Translations under genes and position numbers: made by a program
Notes under the pieces: generated by a model
What the model was told of the DNA's origin: nothing
Databases searched by the model: none
Seen by the model: the letters and a program-made list of their open reading frames with translations, nothing else
NCBI RefSeq assembly: GCF_009650765.1
Contig: NZ_CP045740.1
Span: 3,510,001 to 3,574,000, forward strand
Reading direction: 5' to 3'
Source: Streptomyces sp. SUK 48
GTDB lineage: Bacteria > Actinomycetota > Actinomycetes > Streptomycetales > Streptomycetaceae
DNA length: 64,000 bases
In this document: positions 20,484-29,256 of the stretch, piece by piece
Position numbering within the stretch: position 1 is the stretch's first letter
Layout: the number at the start of each line of letters is the position of its first letter

Positions 20484-22610
20484 TTACTCGCCCTTGGCCT
20501 TCGCGATGATCTCCTCGGCGACGTTCCGCGGAACCTCGGCGTAGGAGTCGAACTGCATCGAGTAGCTTGCGCGACCCGACGTCTTGCTACGGAGGTCGCC
20601 GACGTAGCCGAACATCTCCGACAGGGGCACGAGGCCCTTCACGACGCGGGCACCAGCCCGCTCCTCCATGGCCTGGATCTGGCCACGGCGGGAGTTGATG
20701 TCGCCGATGACCTCACCCATGTAGTCCTCGGGCGTGGTGACCTCGACGGCCATCATCGGCTCCAGGAGCACGGGCGAAGCCTTGCGCGCGGCTTCCTTGA
20801 AAGCCTGCGAGCCGGCGATCTTGAAGGCGAGCTCGGAGGAGTCGACCTCGTGGTAGGCACCGTCGTGCAGGATGACACGGACACCGGTCATCTCGTAGCC
20901 GGCCAGGATGCCGAACTGCATGGCCTCCTGCGCACCGGCGTCCACCGAAGGGATGTACTCCTTCGGGATGCGGCCACCGGTGACCTTGTTCACGAACTCG
21001 TACGAGGTGTCGCCACCCTCGAGCGGCTCGATGCCGATCTGCACCTTCGCGAACTGACCGGTACCACCGGTCTGCTTCTTGTGGGTGTAGTCGACGCGCT
21101 CGACGGCCTTGCGGATCGTCTCGCGGTACGCCACCTGCGGCTTGCCGACGTTGGCCTCGACCCTGAACTCACGGCGCATACGGTCGACCAGCACCTCGAG
21201 GTGCAGCTCGCCCATACCACCGATGATGGTCTGGCCGGTCTCCTCGTCCGAGTGGACCTGGAAGGACGGGTCCTCCTCGGCCAGACGCTGGATCGCGACG
21301 CCGAGCTTCTCCTGGTCGCCCTTCGACTTGGGCTCGATGGCGACCTGGATGACCGGGGCCGGGAAGTCCATGGACTCCAGGATGACCGGGTTCTTGTCGT
21401 CGGACAGCGTCTCACCGGTGGTGGTCTGCTTCAGGCCCATGACGGCGACGATGTCACCGGCGCCCACCGACTCGATCTCCTCACGCTTGTTGGCGTGCAT
21501 GCGGTAGATCTTGCCGATGCGCTCCTTCTTGCCCTTGACGGAGTTCAGCACCGAAGAGCCGGACTCCAGGCGGCCCGAGTAAACCCGGACGAAGGTGAGC
21601 TTGCCGAGGTGCGGGTCGCTCATGATCTTGAACGCCAGCGCGGACAGCGGCTCGTCGTCGGACGGCCTGCGCTTGACGACGACCTCGGGGTCCTTGACGT
21701 CGTGGCCCTCGATGGCCTCGATGTCGACCGGCGAGGGCAGGTAGCGCACGACCGCGTCGAGCAGGGGCTGGACGCCCTTGTTCTTGAACGCGGTGCCACA
21801 GAACACCGGGGTGACCGTGGTGCCCTCGCTCTTGCCGGACGCGATGGTGATACGACGGATCGCGGCGTACAGCTGCTCCACGGAAGGCTCCTCGCCCTCC
21901 AGGTACAGCTCCATGATCTCTTCGTCGTTCTCGGCCACGGCCTCGAGCAGCTTGCCGCGGTACTCCTCGGCAGCCTCGGTGTGCGTGTCCGGGATGTCGA
22001 CGACGTCGTACATCTCGCCCTTGGTGGCCTCGGCGGACCAGACGAACGCCTTCATCGTCACCAGGTCGACGACGCCCTTGAAGTCCGCCTCGGCACCGAT
22101 CGGCAGCTGCATGACCAGCGGCTGAGCGCCCAGACGGTCGACGATCATGTCGACACAGCGGTGGAACTCGGCACCGGTGCGGTCGAGCTTGTTGACGAAG
22201 CAGATACGCGGAACGCCGTAGCGGTCCGCCTGACGCCACACCGTCTCGGACTGCGGCTCAACGCCGGCGACGCCGTCGAACACCGTCACGGCACCGTCGA
22301 GCACACGCAGGGAGCGCTCCACCTCGACGGTGAAGTCGACGTGCCCCGGGGTGTCGATGATGTTGATGGTGTGGTCGACGTCTTCCAGCGGCCAGTGACA
22401 GGTGGTGGCAGCAGAGGTGATCGTGATGCCACGCTCCTGCTCCTGCTCCATCCAGTCCATGGTGGCAGCGCCGTCGTGGACCTCACCGATCTTGTAGGAC
22501 ACACCGGTGTAGAACAGGATCCGCTCGGTGGTGGTCGTCTTGCCCGCGTCGATGTGGGCCATGATCCCGATGTTGCGGACCTTGGCCAGGTCAAGTGAAG
22601 TGGTAGCCAT
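20484..22610 (-). CDS. fusA: Elongation factor G
   Basis: Translocation GTPase. 708 residues beginning [21 protein letters not shown]1 AHIDAGKTT, the switch [11 protein letters not shown]3 DTPGHVDFT and G4 NKLD are intact, and the C-terminal domains IV and V are complete. It lies 39 bases after rpsG in the str operon. Confidence 0.98.
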   Translation of the reverse strand: MATTSLDLAKVRNIGIMAHIDAGKTTTTERILFYTGVSYKIGEVHDGAATMDWMEQEQERGITITSAATTCHWPLEDVDHTINIIDTPGHVDFTVEVERSLRVLDGAVTVFDGVAGVEPQSETVWRQADRYGVPRICFVNKLDRTGAEFHRCVDMIVDRLGAQPLVMQLPIGAEADFKGVVDLVTMKAFVWSAEATKGEMYDVVDIPDTHTEAAEEYRGKLLEAVAENDEEIMELYLEGEEPSVEQLYAAIRRITIASGKSEGTTVTPVFCGTAFKNKGVQPLLDAVVRYLPSPVDIEAIEGHDVKDPEVVVKRRPSDDEPLSALAFKIMSDPHLGKLTFVRVYSGRLESGSSVLNSVKGKKERIGKIYRMHANKREEIESVGAGDIVAVMGLKQTTTGETLSDDKNPVILESMDFPAPVIQVAIEPKSKGDQEKLGVAIQRLAEEDPSFQVHSDEETGQTIIGGMGELHLEVLVDRMRREFRVEANVGKPQVAYRETIRKAVERVDYTHKKQTGGTGQFAKVQIGIEPLEGGDTSYEFVNKVTGGRIPKEYIPSVDAGAQEAMQFGILAGYEMTGVRVILHDGAYHEVDSSELAFKIAGSQAFKEAARKASPVLLEPMMAVEVTTPEDYMGEVIGDINSRRGQIQAMEERAGARVVKGLVPLSEMFGYVGDLRSKTSGRASYSMQFDSYAEVPRNVAEEIIAKAKGE

Positions 22611-22649
22611 AAGGCTTCAGTCTTCTCTCGGTCTCGATGTGGGTAGCGA

Positions 22650-23120
22650 CTACCAGCGGTAGTGCGCGAAGGCCTTGTTGGACTCGGCCATCTTGTGGGT
22701 GTCCTCGCGCTTCTTCACAGCGGCGCCGAGGCCGTTGGACGCGTCGAGAAGCTCGTTGAGCAGGCGCTCGGTCATGGTCTTCTCGCGACGGGCGCGGGAG
22801 TAGCCGACGAGCCAGCGCAGCGCGAGCGTGTTGGCACGACCGGGCTTGACCTCGATCGGAACCTGGTACGTCGCACCACCGACACGGCGGGACTTGACCT
22901 CAAGGGTGGGCTTGATGTTCTCAAGCGCGCGCTTCAGCGTGATGATCGGGTCGTTGCCCGTCTTCTCACGCAGACCCTCCATGGCGCCGTAGACGATGCG
23001 CTCGGCGGTGGAGCGCTTGCCGTTCAGCAGCACCTTGTTGATGAGGGAGGTCACCAGAGGAGAGCCGTACACCGGGTCGATGATGACCGGGCGCTTCGGG
23101 GCGGGGCCCTTACGAGGCAT
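22650..23120 (-). CDS. rpsG: 30S ribosomal protein S7
   Basis: Initiates assembly of the 30S head and can bind its own mRNA. It has 156 residues beginning [20 protein letters not shown], with the signature region [18 protein letters not shown]. It starts two bases after the rpsL stop. Confidence 0.98.
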   Translation of the reverse strand: MPRKGPAPKRPVIIDPVYGSPLVTSLINKVLLNGKRSTAERIVYGAMEGLREKTGNDPIITLKRALENIKPTLEVKSRRVGGATYQVPIEVKPGRANTLALRWLVGYSRARREKTMTERLLNELLDASNGLGAAVKKREDTHKMAESNKAFAHYRW

Positions 23121-23122
23121 TC

Positions 23123-23494
23123 TTACTTCTCCTTCTTGGCGCCGTAGCGGCTGCGGGCCTGCTTGCGGTTCTTGACACCCTGGGTGTCGAGGGAGCCGCG
23201 GATGATCTTGTAGCGAACACCCGGCAGGTCCTTCACACGGCCGCCGCGCACGAGCACGATGGAGTGCTCCTGCAGGTTGTGTCCCTCACCCGGAATGTAA
23301 GCGGTGACCTCGATACCACTGGTCAGACGCACACGTGCGACCTTACGCAGGGCCGAGTTCGGCTTCTTCGGGGTGGTCGTGAACACACGCGTGCAGACGC
23401 CACGACGCTGGGGCGAACCCTCGAGTGCGGGCGTCTTGTTCTTCTCGACCTTGTCCTGCCGGCCCTTACGGACCAGCTGCTGGATCGTAGGCAC
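23123..23494 (-). CDS. rpsL: 30S ribosomal protein S12
   Basis: Decoding-centre protein, first gene of the str operon. 123 residues from a GTG start with GGAGAAG before it; family members begin [10 protein letters not shown] at exactly this point. Lys43 ([13 protein letters not shown]) and Lys88 ([10 protein letters not shown]) are the wild-type residues, so no streptomycin-resistance allele is seen. The promoter and leader lie upstream. Confidence 0.98.
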   Translation of the reverse strand: MPTIQQLVRKGRQDKVEKNKTPALEGSPQRRGVCTRVFTTTPKKPNSALRKVARVRLTSGIEVTAYIPGEGHNLQEHSIVLVRGGRVKDLPGVRYKIIRGSLDTQGVKNRKQARSRYGAKKEK

Positions 23495-23543
23495 TACTTC
23501 TCCGGTTTCTGTGTGCCGAATAGGTAAAGCTAACCTGGAACGC

Positions 23544-23570
23544 CTCCGACCCACGCGGTCGGGTGTGTCG
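23544..23570 (-). repeat. Leader hairpin element shared with rpsJ (copy 2)
   Basis: On the minus strand this contains CCGACC-GCGTG-GGTCGG. 26 of 27 bases are identical to 12417-12443. It ends 49 bases before the rpsL start. Confidence 0.75.
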
Positions 23571-23689
23571 AATCCGCCAGGCTTCCGCCGCAAGGCGAGA
23601 AGGGCGCGAATCACGGTGGCCGGTTGTGGCTCGCCGTACGGTTTCAAGGCACGCACAGCAGCCAGGGCACACCCCAGGCACAAGGTCTG

Positions 23690-23718
23690 AGGGTACCTAG
23701 CTCATTCGCTGTGGTCAA
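23690..23718 (-). promoter_or_regulatory. Predicted vegetative promoter of the str operon
   Basis: On the minus strand: -35 TTGACC (23713-23718), 17-base spacer, -10 TACCCT (23690-23695). Close to the HrdB consensus. It lies about 195 bases upstream of rpsL, so the transcript carries the leader hairpin at 23544-23570. Confidence 0.65.
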
Positions 23719-23915
23719 AACAAATGGAACCCGGCCGCCCCAGGTGGCAAGTGATGCCAAGCCGCCGTACACTTCGCGATCTTCGAATGACGATCCGGGC
23801 CGGCACGGAAGCGTTCGAGCCGCCCCGGCCGATTGTCGCCCATCCACCCGGCAGACGCATCCAGTACGTTGACACGTTGCTTCGAGCAAGCGGTTCAGTG
23901 GCACCAGGGGGCGGA

Positions 23916-24632
23916 ATGGCCGCAGGACGTACGCGCGCGTGGGACGACGACGGGTTCGACGACGCGGTGCCCTTCCTGGCCCGGCTGGAGAAAGAGGACC
24001 GGCTCGCGCTGCTCGCCCTCGGCCGGCCGCTGCGCTACCAGGCGCGTGCCGTCCTCATGCACCAGGCCGAGCCCTCCGCCCATGTGCTGCTTGTGCTGCA
24101 CGGCTGGACGAAGGTCACAGCGGCAGCGGCCAACGGCTACGAGGCGCTGCTCGCCCTGCGAGGTCCCGGTGACATCCTCGGGGAGGGCGCGGCGCTGAGC
24201 GGCCGTCATCGCTCGGCGACTGTGACCGCGCTGGAGCCGGTCCAGGCGGTCGTGATCGACCAGAGCCGGTTCACCGCCTTCCTCGCCGAGAACGCCCGGG
24301 TGGCGCTGCAACTGCTGAGCCTGTCCACCGACCGGCAGCGCACCACCGACCACCGGCGCCTGCAGTGGGCCGCGCTCAGCGTGCGCGAACGGATCGCCGT
24401 CCTTCTTCTCGAACTGGTGCGCACGCACGGCCACCGCACCGATGAAGGCATCGAACTCACCATCGGGCTGAGCCAGCACGAATTCGCGGGCTCGGTCGGC
24501 TCCTCACGGGAGGCGGTCGCCCGGTTCCTGGCGGAGCTGCGGACCCGGGAGGTCGTCGCCACCCGGCGCCGCCACGTCGTGGTGCTCCGGCCCGACGTGT
24601 TGCGCCGCATCGTCGGCGAGGGCACGGCCTGA
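23916..24632 (+). CDS. Crp/Fnr-family cyclic-nucleotide-responsive regulator
   Basis: 238 residues from the ATG at 23916 with GGGGGCGGA before it; a longer frame upstream lacks family similarity. Residues about 20-130 form a cNMP-binding beta-barrel; the phosphate-binding cassette GDILGEGAALSGRHRSATV keeps Glu90 and Arg99, the residues that hold the cyclic phosphate and ribose in CRP. The C-terminal winged HTH is at about 185-214 (LSQHEFAGSVGSSREAVARF). It is not the housekeeping Crp, from which it differs clearly. A Crp-like operator lies 33 bases after its stop, before the cyclase operon, so it probably senses the cyclase product or controls the operon; this is inference. Confidence 0.85.
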   Translation: MAAGRTRAWDDDGFDDAVPFLARLEKEDRLALLALGRPLRYQARAVLMHQAEPSAHVLLVLHGWTKVTAAAANGYEALLALRGPGDILGEGAALSGRHRSATVTALEPVQAVVIDQSRFTAFLAENARVALQLLSLSTDRQRTTDHRRLQWAALSVRERIAVLLLELVRTHGHRTDEGIELTIGLSQHEFAGSVGSSREAVARFLAELRTREVVATRRRHVVVLRPDVLRRIVGEGTA

Positions 24633-24664
24633 CGGATACGGGGCACACCTGCCCGGAGTTCGTC

Positions 24665-24680
24665 TGTGTACACGGTCACA
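24665..24680. promoter_or_regulatory. Crp-type binding site upstream of the cyclase operon
   Basis: TGTGT-ACACGG-TCACA matches the CRP consensus TGTGA-N6-TCACA at nine of ten specified bases and contains GTG-N6-GTCAC, the form reported for streptomycete Crp. It is 83 bases before the cyclase ATG and next to a Crp/Fnr gene. Confidence 0.55.
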
Positions 24681-24763
24681 CTTCTTCCGCGTCATCCGTC
24701 CCGCCGCCGCAGGGCCTCGTGCTGCCAACGTGCCGGTACACCCGATGAACGCGAGAGGCAGCC

Positions 24764-25504
24764 ATGTCCGATCCCGTGTACCGCACCATCCTGCTCTTCG
24801 ACATCGAGCAGTTCGGCTCCCGTGACGATGTGGAACAGGCCTACCTGCGCCGGATCCTCTACGACGTCGTCGACGCCACCCTCGTCGACGCCGGCGTGGA
24901 CGAGGCGGCCGCGCTGCGCGCGGACCGCGGTGACTCCGTCATGGCCCTCATCGACACCCAGGTCTCTGTGTCTGCCCTGGTGAAGACGCTGCTGACCGAG
25001 ACGCCGTCCCTGTTGCACAGCAAGAACCGCCTGCTCGCCGACAGCGCGCGGATGCGCCTGCGCATGGTGCTCTCCGCCGGCTACGTCGCCGTGGACGAAC
25101 TGGACGGCTGGGTCGGCTCGGACCTCAATCACGCGGTACGGCTGCTGAACGCGGACCCGCTGCGGGACGCGCTCAAGCAGCGGGACGGCGACAGCGTGCT
25201 GTGTGTATCGGACGGTGTCTACAACGGCGTGGTCCGGCACGGCCCGCTGGGTGTCCGCCCCGAGGACTTTTACCGGGTGACCGCGGAAACCAAGGAGGGG
25301 CCCACGGTGGCGTGGCTGCACGGCGCACAGGTCCCGGCAGGGGCCCGGACCGCCGAGGCTGCTGCCACGAGCTCCCCCACGGCCGGAACGGCCACCGCCC
25401 AGGTCAATCACACCGGTGTCGCGGGCGACCAGTACGGCGTCAGCGGCGGCACCGTGCACGGCGATCTCCACTTCGGTCTCCCGGGCCGGGACGGCCGCCG
25501 ATGA
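24764..25504 (+). CDS. Class III nucleotide cyclase with C-terminal signalling motif
   Basis: 246 residues. Residues 7-190 have the class III cyclase pattern: metal-binding Asp13 in LLFDIEQFG, second Asp57 in the hairpin RGDSVMAL, and GSDLNHAVRLL with the transition-state Asn122 and Arg126. All four catalytic positions are present, so activity is expected; the nucleotide used (purine or pyrimidine) cannot be told from sequence alone. After a Thr/Ala-rich linker (about 191-220) comes GDQYGVSGGTVHGDLHFG (221-238), which is repeated in the next protein. The stop overlaps the next ATG (ATGA). Single-domain cyclases next to a PycTM-like protein are the hallmark of Pycsar defence, so PycC is the closest functional analogue; that is inference. 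Confidence 0.8.
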   Translation: MSDPVYRTILLFDIEQFGSRDDVEQAYLRRILYDVVDATLVDAGVDEAAALRADRGDSVMALIDTQVSVSALVKTLLTETPSLLHSKNRLLADSARMRLRMVLSAGYVAVDELDGWVGSDLNHAVRLLNADPLRDALKQRDGDSVLCVSDGVYNGVVRHGPLGVRPEDFYRVTAETKEGPTVAWLHGAQVPAGARTAEAAATSSPTAGTATAQVNHTGVAGDQYGVSGGTVHGDLHFGLPGRDGRR

Positions 25505-27624
25505 GCCAGGAGCCGGCGGCCGCCGCCGCGCCCGCCGCGGATCAGGCCGCGCAGGACGCCGAACAGGAGGAGCAGGCGGAGGCGCCAGAACGCAAGCGCC
25601 AGGAGGCCTGGGCCGCCCGCAGGGCGCTGATCCAGCACGGCCCCTCATTCGTCATGTCCCTGGACCGGACCGCCTCCGCCACGCAGGTCGGCCACGACCA
25701 GTTCGGGGTCAGCGGCGGCACGATCCACGGCAGTGTGCACAACTACTTCGGCGGCGCCCCTGCGCGCTCCGAGCATCTCTCCGGAGTGGTCCGCCCGGAG
25801 GAGATCACGAAGCTGGCCGAGGTCTTCCGCGGCTGTGCGAGCTTCGAGAAGGCTCTCGCCCGGCTCCGCACCGACCGGATCGTGATCCTCTCCGGCGGAC
25901 GGGACACAGGCCGCTACTCGGCCGCGCTGATGCTGTTGCACCGTGCGACGGAGGGCGGCCCGGTGCGCAGTCTGGAGCGGCCCCGCTCACTGTCCGCGCT
26001 GCCGGACCGACTGGACCGCGCGGAGGGCTACTTCCTGAAGGACTTCACCGCCGACCGCAGCAACCCCGTGCGCGAGCCACAACTGCTGGGCCTGCGGGAG
26101 CAGCTGGAGCATTCCGGCGGCCATCTCGTCATCACGGTCGAACCGTCGACGGCCCTGGACGACGTCCCGTTCGTACGGTGGGAGCCGCCTCCGCCCGAAG
26201 AGATGCTGCACGCGCACGTCACGCTCCAGATCGGCGAGGAGGGCTGGCAGGAACTGTGCGCCCTGCGGCAGGTGAAGGAGTTTCTCGCCGGGCAGCATCA
26301 GCCGGCCATGCTGGAGGAGTTCGCCCAGCGGCTCGTCGCCGTACACCGCGGGGAGGCCGATGCACAAGCGCTCGCCGAATACAGTGAACGCGCCATCGGG
26401 GCACAGGTGACCCGATGGCTCACCGACGGGCAGCACGAGCTCCTGGAGAAGGCGTTCCTGATCTCGCTCGCCGTGTTCGACAAGGCGCCCTACGCGGTCG
26501 CCGCCGAACTCGGTGATGTCCTCTACGCCCGCCTCCAGCACACGGCCGACCCCGTCGAACGGCCCGTGATCCCGGTCTTCGGCGTCTCCCGGGAGGACCG
26601 GCTCCGGTCCGCACACGCCCGCGGCTACCTCGACGCCGAGGTGACCGAATGGGGCGTCATCGGCCAGTACATCGCCGAGTTCCAGGAGGAGCGCACCGCC
26701 AGGACACTGCTGGAGACGGTGTGGAACCTGCATCCCTCCGCCCGGCCCGCGCTGGTCGAGTGGATCCGCCGGCTCGCGGAGGACCGCCGCCCTCTGGTAC
26801 GCACCCGGGCCGCCTCGGCGACCGCGCTCCTCGCCACCGCCGACTTCTCCTCCGCGCTGGCCCACCTCATCGAGCCGTGGGCGGACGACCAGGACCCCGA
26901 CTCCTGGCTGATGGCCGCCAACACCCTCACCCTGGCCGATCTGCTGGGGGTCGGAACCATCCGCCCGCTGCTGCGGGGCTGGTGCACCGGAGACGTCGAG
27001 AGCCGTCGGTGGACCGCCATCCGTGCCTACAGCCTGCTCGGGCCCACGGCGCCCGAGGAGACCCTGGACGTCCTGCTGGACAGCATCCGGCAGCAGCCAC
27101 AGCCCGAGCCCATCGACGAGGACGAGGAAATCCCGGAGAGCGCCCACCAGTTCGCCGACGCCCTGGAACTGCTGCTGCTCGCGGTGCGCGAACCCGTACT
27201 GGGCAAGCTCGCCGAATGCCTCGGCCGCGAACGCACGGTACGCGAGCACGCTCTGCTCGCCTTCCTCAAGGCCTGCAGGCAGACGGGGGAACCCGACGAC
27301 CGCCCGCTGGTCCTCCAGTGGTACGCACAGGCCCGCGCGGGAGCCGAGCCGGACACCGAACGCCACCTCACCCTCTTCTGGCAGGCGCTGCTGGCCGACC
27401 GTACGACCAATGACGGCGCCTTGGACGTCCTCTCCGGCTGGGTCCGCCGGGCGGACGGCGAACCGGAGACCGAATCGGCCCTGGCCGCGCTCCTTCCGGC
27501 CGTCACCGCCGAGCCGCCCAACGACCGCCGGGTCGGCCACCGGCTACGCAGCCTGCGCGATTCCCCGCCCTCCCCCTCGCCGTCCGCCGCCCGGCTGCTG
27601 GACCTCCTGCCCCGCTCCTCGTGA
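25501..27624 (+). CDS. Degenerate P-loop protein with HEAT-like helical repeats (candidate sensor)
   Basis: 707 residues. An acidic Ala-rich N-terminus (1-45) is followed by GHDQFGVSGGTIHGSVHNYF (64-83), the partner of the cyclase motif. At 127-150 RIVILSGGRDTGRYSAALML looks like a Walker A strand-loop-helix, but the invariant Lys is Arg (GRDTGRY); a possible Walker B is HLVITVEPS at 208-216, with Glu. Residues about 300-690 are alpha-helical repeats with regularly spaced Leu/Ala/Trp. This layout resembles STAND/NLR-like sensors, whose repeats detect a trigger. Nucleotide hydrolysis is doubtful; binding is possible. Co-translated with the cyclase. Confidence 0.7.
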   Translation: MSQEPAAAAAPAADQAAQDAEQEEQAEAPERKRQEAWAARRALIQHGPSFVMSLDRTASATQVGHDQFGVSGGTIHGSVHNYFGGAPARSEHLSGVVRPEEITKLAEVFRGCASFEKALARLRTDRIVILSGGRDTGRYSAALMLLHRATEGGPVRSLERPRSLSALPDRLDRAEGYFLKDFTADRSNPVREPQLLGLREQLEHSGGHLVITVEPSTALDDVPFVRWEPPPPEEMLHAHVTLQIGEEGWQELCALRQVKEFLAGQHQPAMLEEFAQRLVAVHRGEADAQALAEYSERAIGAQVTRWLTDGQHELLEKAFLISLAVFDKAPYAVAAELGDVLYARLQHTADPVERPVIPVFGVSREDRLRSAHARGYLDAEVTEWGVIGQYIAEFQEERTARTLLETVWNLHPSARPALVEWIRRLAEDRRPLVRTRAASATALLATADFSSALAHLIEPWADDQDPDSWLMAANTLTLADLLGVGTIRPLLRGWCTGDVESRRWTAIRAYSLLGPTAPEETLDVLLDSIRQQPQPEPIDEDEEIPESAHQFADALELLLLAVREPVLGKLAECLGRERTVREHALLAFLKACRQTGEPDDRPLVLQWYAQARAGAEPDTERHLTLFWQALLADRTTNDGALDVLSGWVRRADGEPETESALAALLPAVTAEPPNDRRVGHRLRSLRDSPPSPSPSAARLLDLLPRSS

Positions 27625-27657
27625 GCGCGGCGGCGACCCGAGCACAGGAGACCGATC

Positions 27658-28716
27658 ATGGAAGAGACACTCCCCGAACCGACGTCCACCAGCTCGGCGG
27701 AGCCGGCGCGGCCCTCCGCCGAACCGCTCGACTGGTTCCGCCAGTCACCCCAGAACGCCGACTCCGGCCCCCGGGACCCCGACCCGGTCCGCACGGTCCG
27801 GCAACTGCCCCGGTTCCGGCTCGTCACACGGCGCTTCACAGGACGCATCGACCACGCGCTGGTCTGCGTCACCCGCGCCGGCCGGTACGACACCTACCTC
27901 CCGCCCGACCGGCCCACCTCTGTACGGCGCTACACCGCCCTGTACGAGGTGGACACCGACCCGCACGGCTTCCGGCTCCAGGTGCCGCTGCCCAGCCTCG
28001 TCGACAGCTTCGAGTTCGAGGCCACCGCCGATGTCACCTGGCGCGTCATGAACCCGGAGGCCTTCGTGAGGAGCCAGGAGCGAGACGTACCCGCCCTCGT
28101 CACGCGGGAGCTGCTGCCGGGACTGCGGACCGCGTCCCGTGCCCACCGCATCGAGGACAGCGCCGAGGCCGAGCAGAACGTACAGCGGCAGGCGGCGGAG
28201 CACTGCCCGTCGATCGGCCTGGCCGAGGGACTACGGGTGCGCTGCACCCTGCGGCTGCGCCGAGACGCGGCCGAGCGGTCCCACCAGGCCCGGCTGCGCG
28301 ACGCGCGGCACGCGGCAGCGGCCGTCGAGCCGGAGCACAAGGCGGCCCTGCTGCGCGAACGGTCCGAAGCCGAGCGCCGGGCCGAGCGAATCGGCTTCTA
28401 CGAGCGCCAGCTGGCCAAGGGCGGTGTCGGGGCGCTGGCCCTGCACCTGGCCGTCCATCCCGAGGACACCTCGCTCGTCCTAGGTCACCTCAGCGGCGAA
28501 CAGACGAAGCTGGTGGATCACCAACTGGAGCTGATCAAGCAGGTTCTCGACAGCCGCCGTCTGGAGGACTACCAGCTGGAGACGACCCGCGGCCTGGCCG
28601 CCGAGCGGATGGCGGCCCTGCTCAAGGCCACGGACCCGTTCGAGCGGGCCGCCGGGACACCGGTGGAACTGACGAAACCCGCACGTGCCGAGGGCATCAC
28701 GCAGGAGGGCACATGA
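27658..28716 (+). CDS. SPFH/band-7-like protein with coiled-coil tail
   Basis: 352 residues with AGGAG seven bases before the ATG, 33 bases after the P-loop gene. After a Pro-rich N-terminus, residues about 50-170 fit the SPFH fold: ALYEVDTDPHGFRLQVPLP and FEFEATADVTWRVMNPEAFV, as in stomatin-like proteins that scaffold membranes. Residues about 195-260 are charged and probably coiled-coil, and the tail is helical. No N-terminal membrane segment is visible, so it may be recruited to the membrane by its partners. The stop overlaps the next ATG (ATGA). The SPFH call rests on pattern only. Confidence 0.55.
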   Translation: MEETLPEPTSTSSAEPARPSAEPLDWFRQSPQNADSGPRDPDPVRTVRQLPRFRLVTRRFTGRIDHALVCVTRAGRYDTYLPPDRPTSVRRYTALYEVDTDPHGFRLQVPLPSLVDSFEFEATADVTWRVMNPEAFVRSQERDVPALVTRELLPGLRTASRAHRIEDSAEAEQNVQRQAAEHCPSIGLAEGLRVRCTLRLRRDAAERSHQARLRDARHAAAAVEPEHKAALLRERSEAERRAERIGFYERQLAKGGVGALALHLAVHPEDTSLVLGHLSGEQTKLVDHQLELIKQVLDSRRLEDYQLETTRGLAAERMAALLKATDPFERAAGTPVELTKPARAEGITQEGT

Positions 28717-29219
28717 CCACCGGGTCCTGGGACAGCCCGCGGATGCAGGCGGGCCTCCGGCTACTGGCCGACGTGCGGGCCGAGATCAGCCGCGCGGACA
28801 CCAAGGCCGCCGTGCTCGTCGGTGTGCTCGGGCTGACGAGCGGAATCCTCGCCATGGTGCCGACCGGCCGGGGCCACCGGGCTCCGACGGCGGCCGCCGC
28901 ACCGCTGTGGTGGGCCGGGGCCGGCTGCCTGGCCGTCTCCCTCTTCGCGCTGCTCCTCGCGGTGGTCCCCCGCTACGGCACCGACCGCTGGGAACCCGGC
29001 CGGCCGCTCACCTACTTCGGAGACGTGCACCGGGCCGCACGCACGGGCGAGTTGCCCGAAGCTCTTACGGACACCGGACGCGATCCGTTCGGCGCACTGC
29101 TGCTCGCGCTCACCGAGGCCAGCCGCATCACGACACGTAAACACGCATGGATCCGTACAGGTCTGATCGCTTTCGCCTGCGCGGTGGTGCTTCTGCCCTG
29201 CTCGCTGCTCATCGGCTGA
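28713..29219 (+). CDS. Pycsar-effector-type (PycTM-like) membrane protein
   Basis: 168 residues. It starts with an amphipathic helix LRLLADVRAEISRADTKAAV carrying the R-x-D-x-K pattern of the family, then membrane segments at about 32-49, 64-85 and 148-167. The cytosolic part between the second and third segments has a conserved-looking FGALLLALTEASRITTRKHAW. In Pycsar the membrane effector opens or disrupts the inner membrane on binding cCMP or cUMP. Here it is co-translated with the SPFH-like gene and lies in one operon with a cyclase, which supports an effector role. A relative in the AICE is at 59316. Confidence 0.7.
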   Translation: MTTGSWDSPRMQAGLRLLADVRAEISRADTKAAVLVGVLGLTSGILAMVPTGRGHRAPTAAAAPLWWAGAGCLAVSLFALLLAVVPRYGTDRWEPGRPLTYFGDVHRAARTGELPEALTDTGRDPFGALLLALTEASRITTRKHAWIRTGLIAFACAVVLLPCSLLIG

Positions 29220-29256
29220 ACCGTCCCGTGTCCGTCAGCTTTCGAAGGGAAGCGCC

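Noticed and set aside
20850..22598. 582-codon plus-strand frame opposite fusA
   Set aside because: Antisense shadow of fusA; no family motif or ribosome site.
23123..23494. Streptomycin-resistance allele in rpsL
   Set aside because: Lys43 and Lys88 are the wild-type residues.
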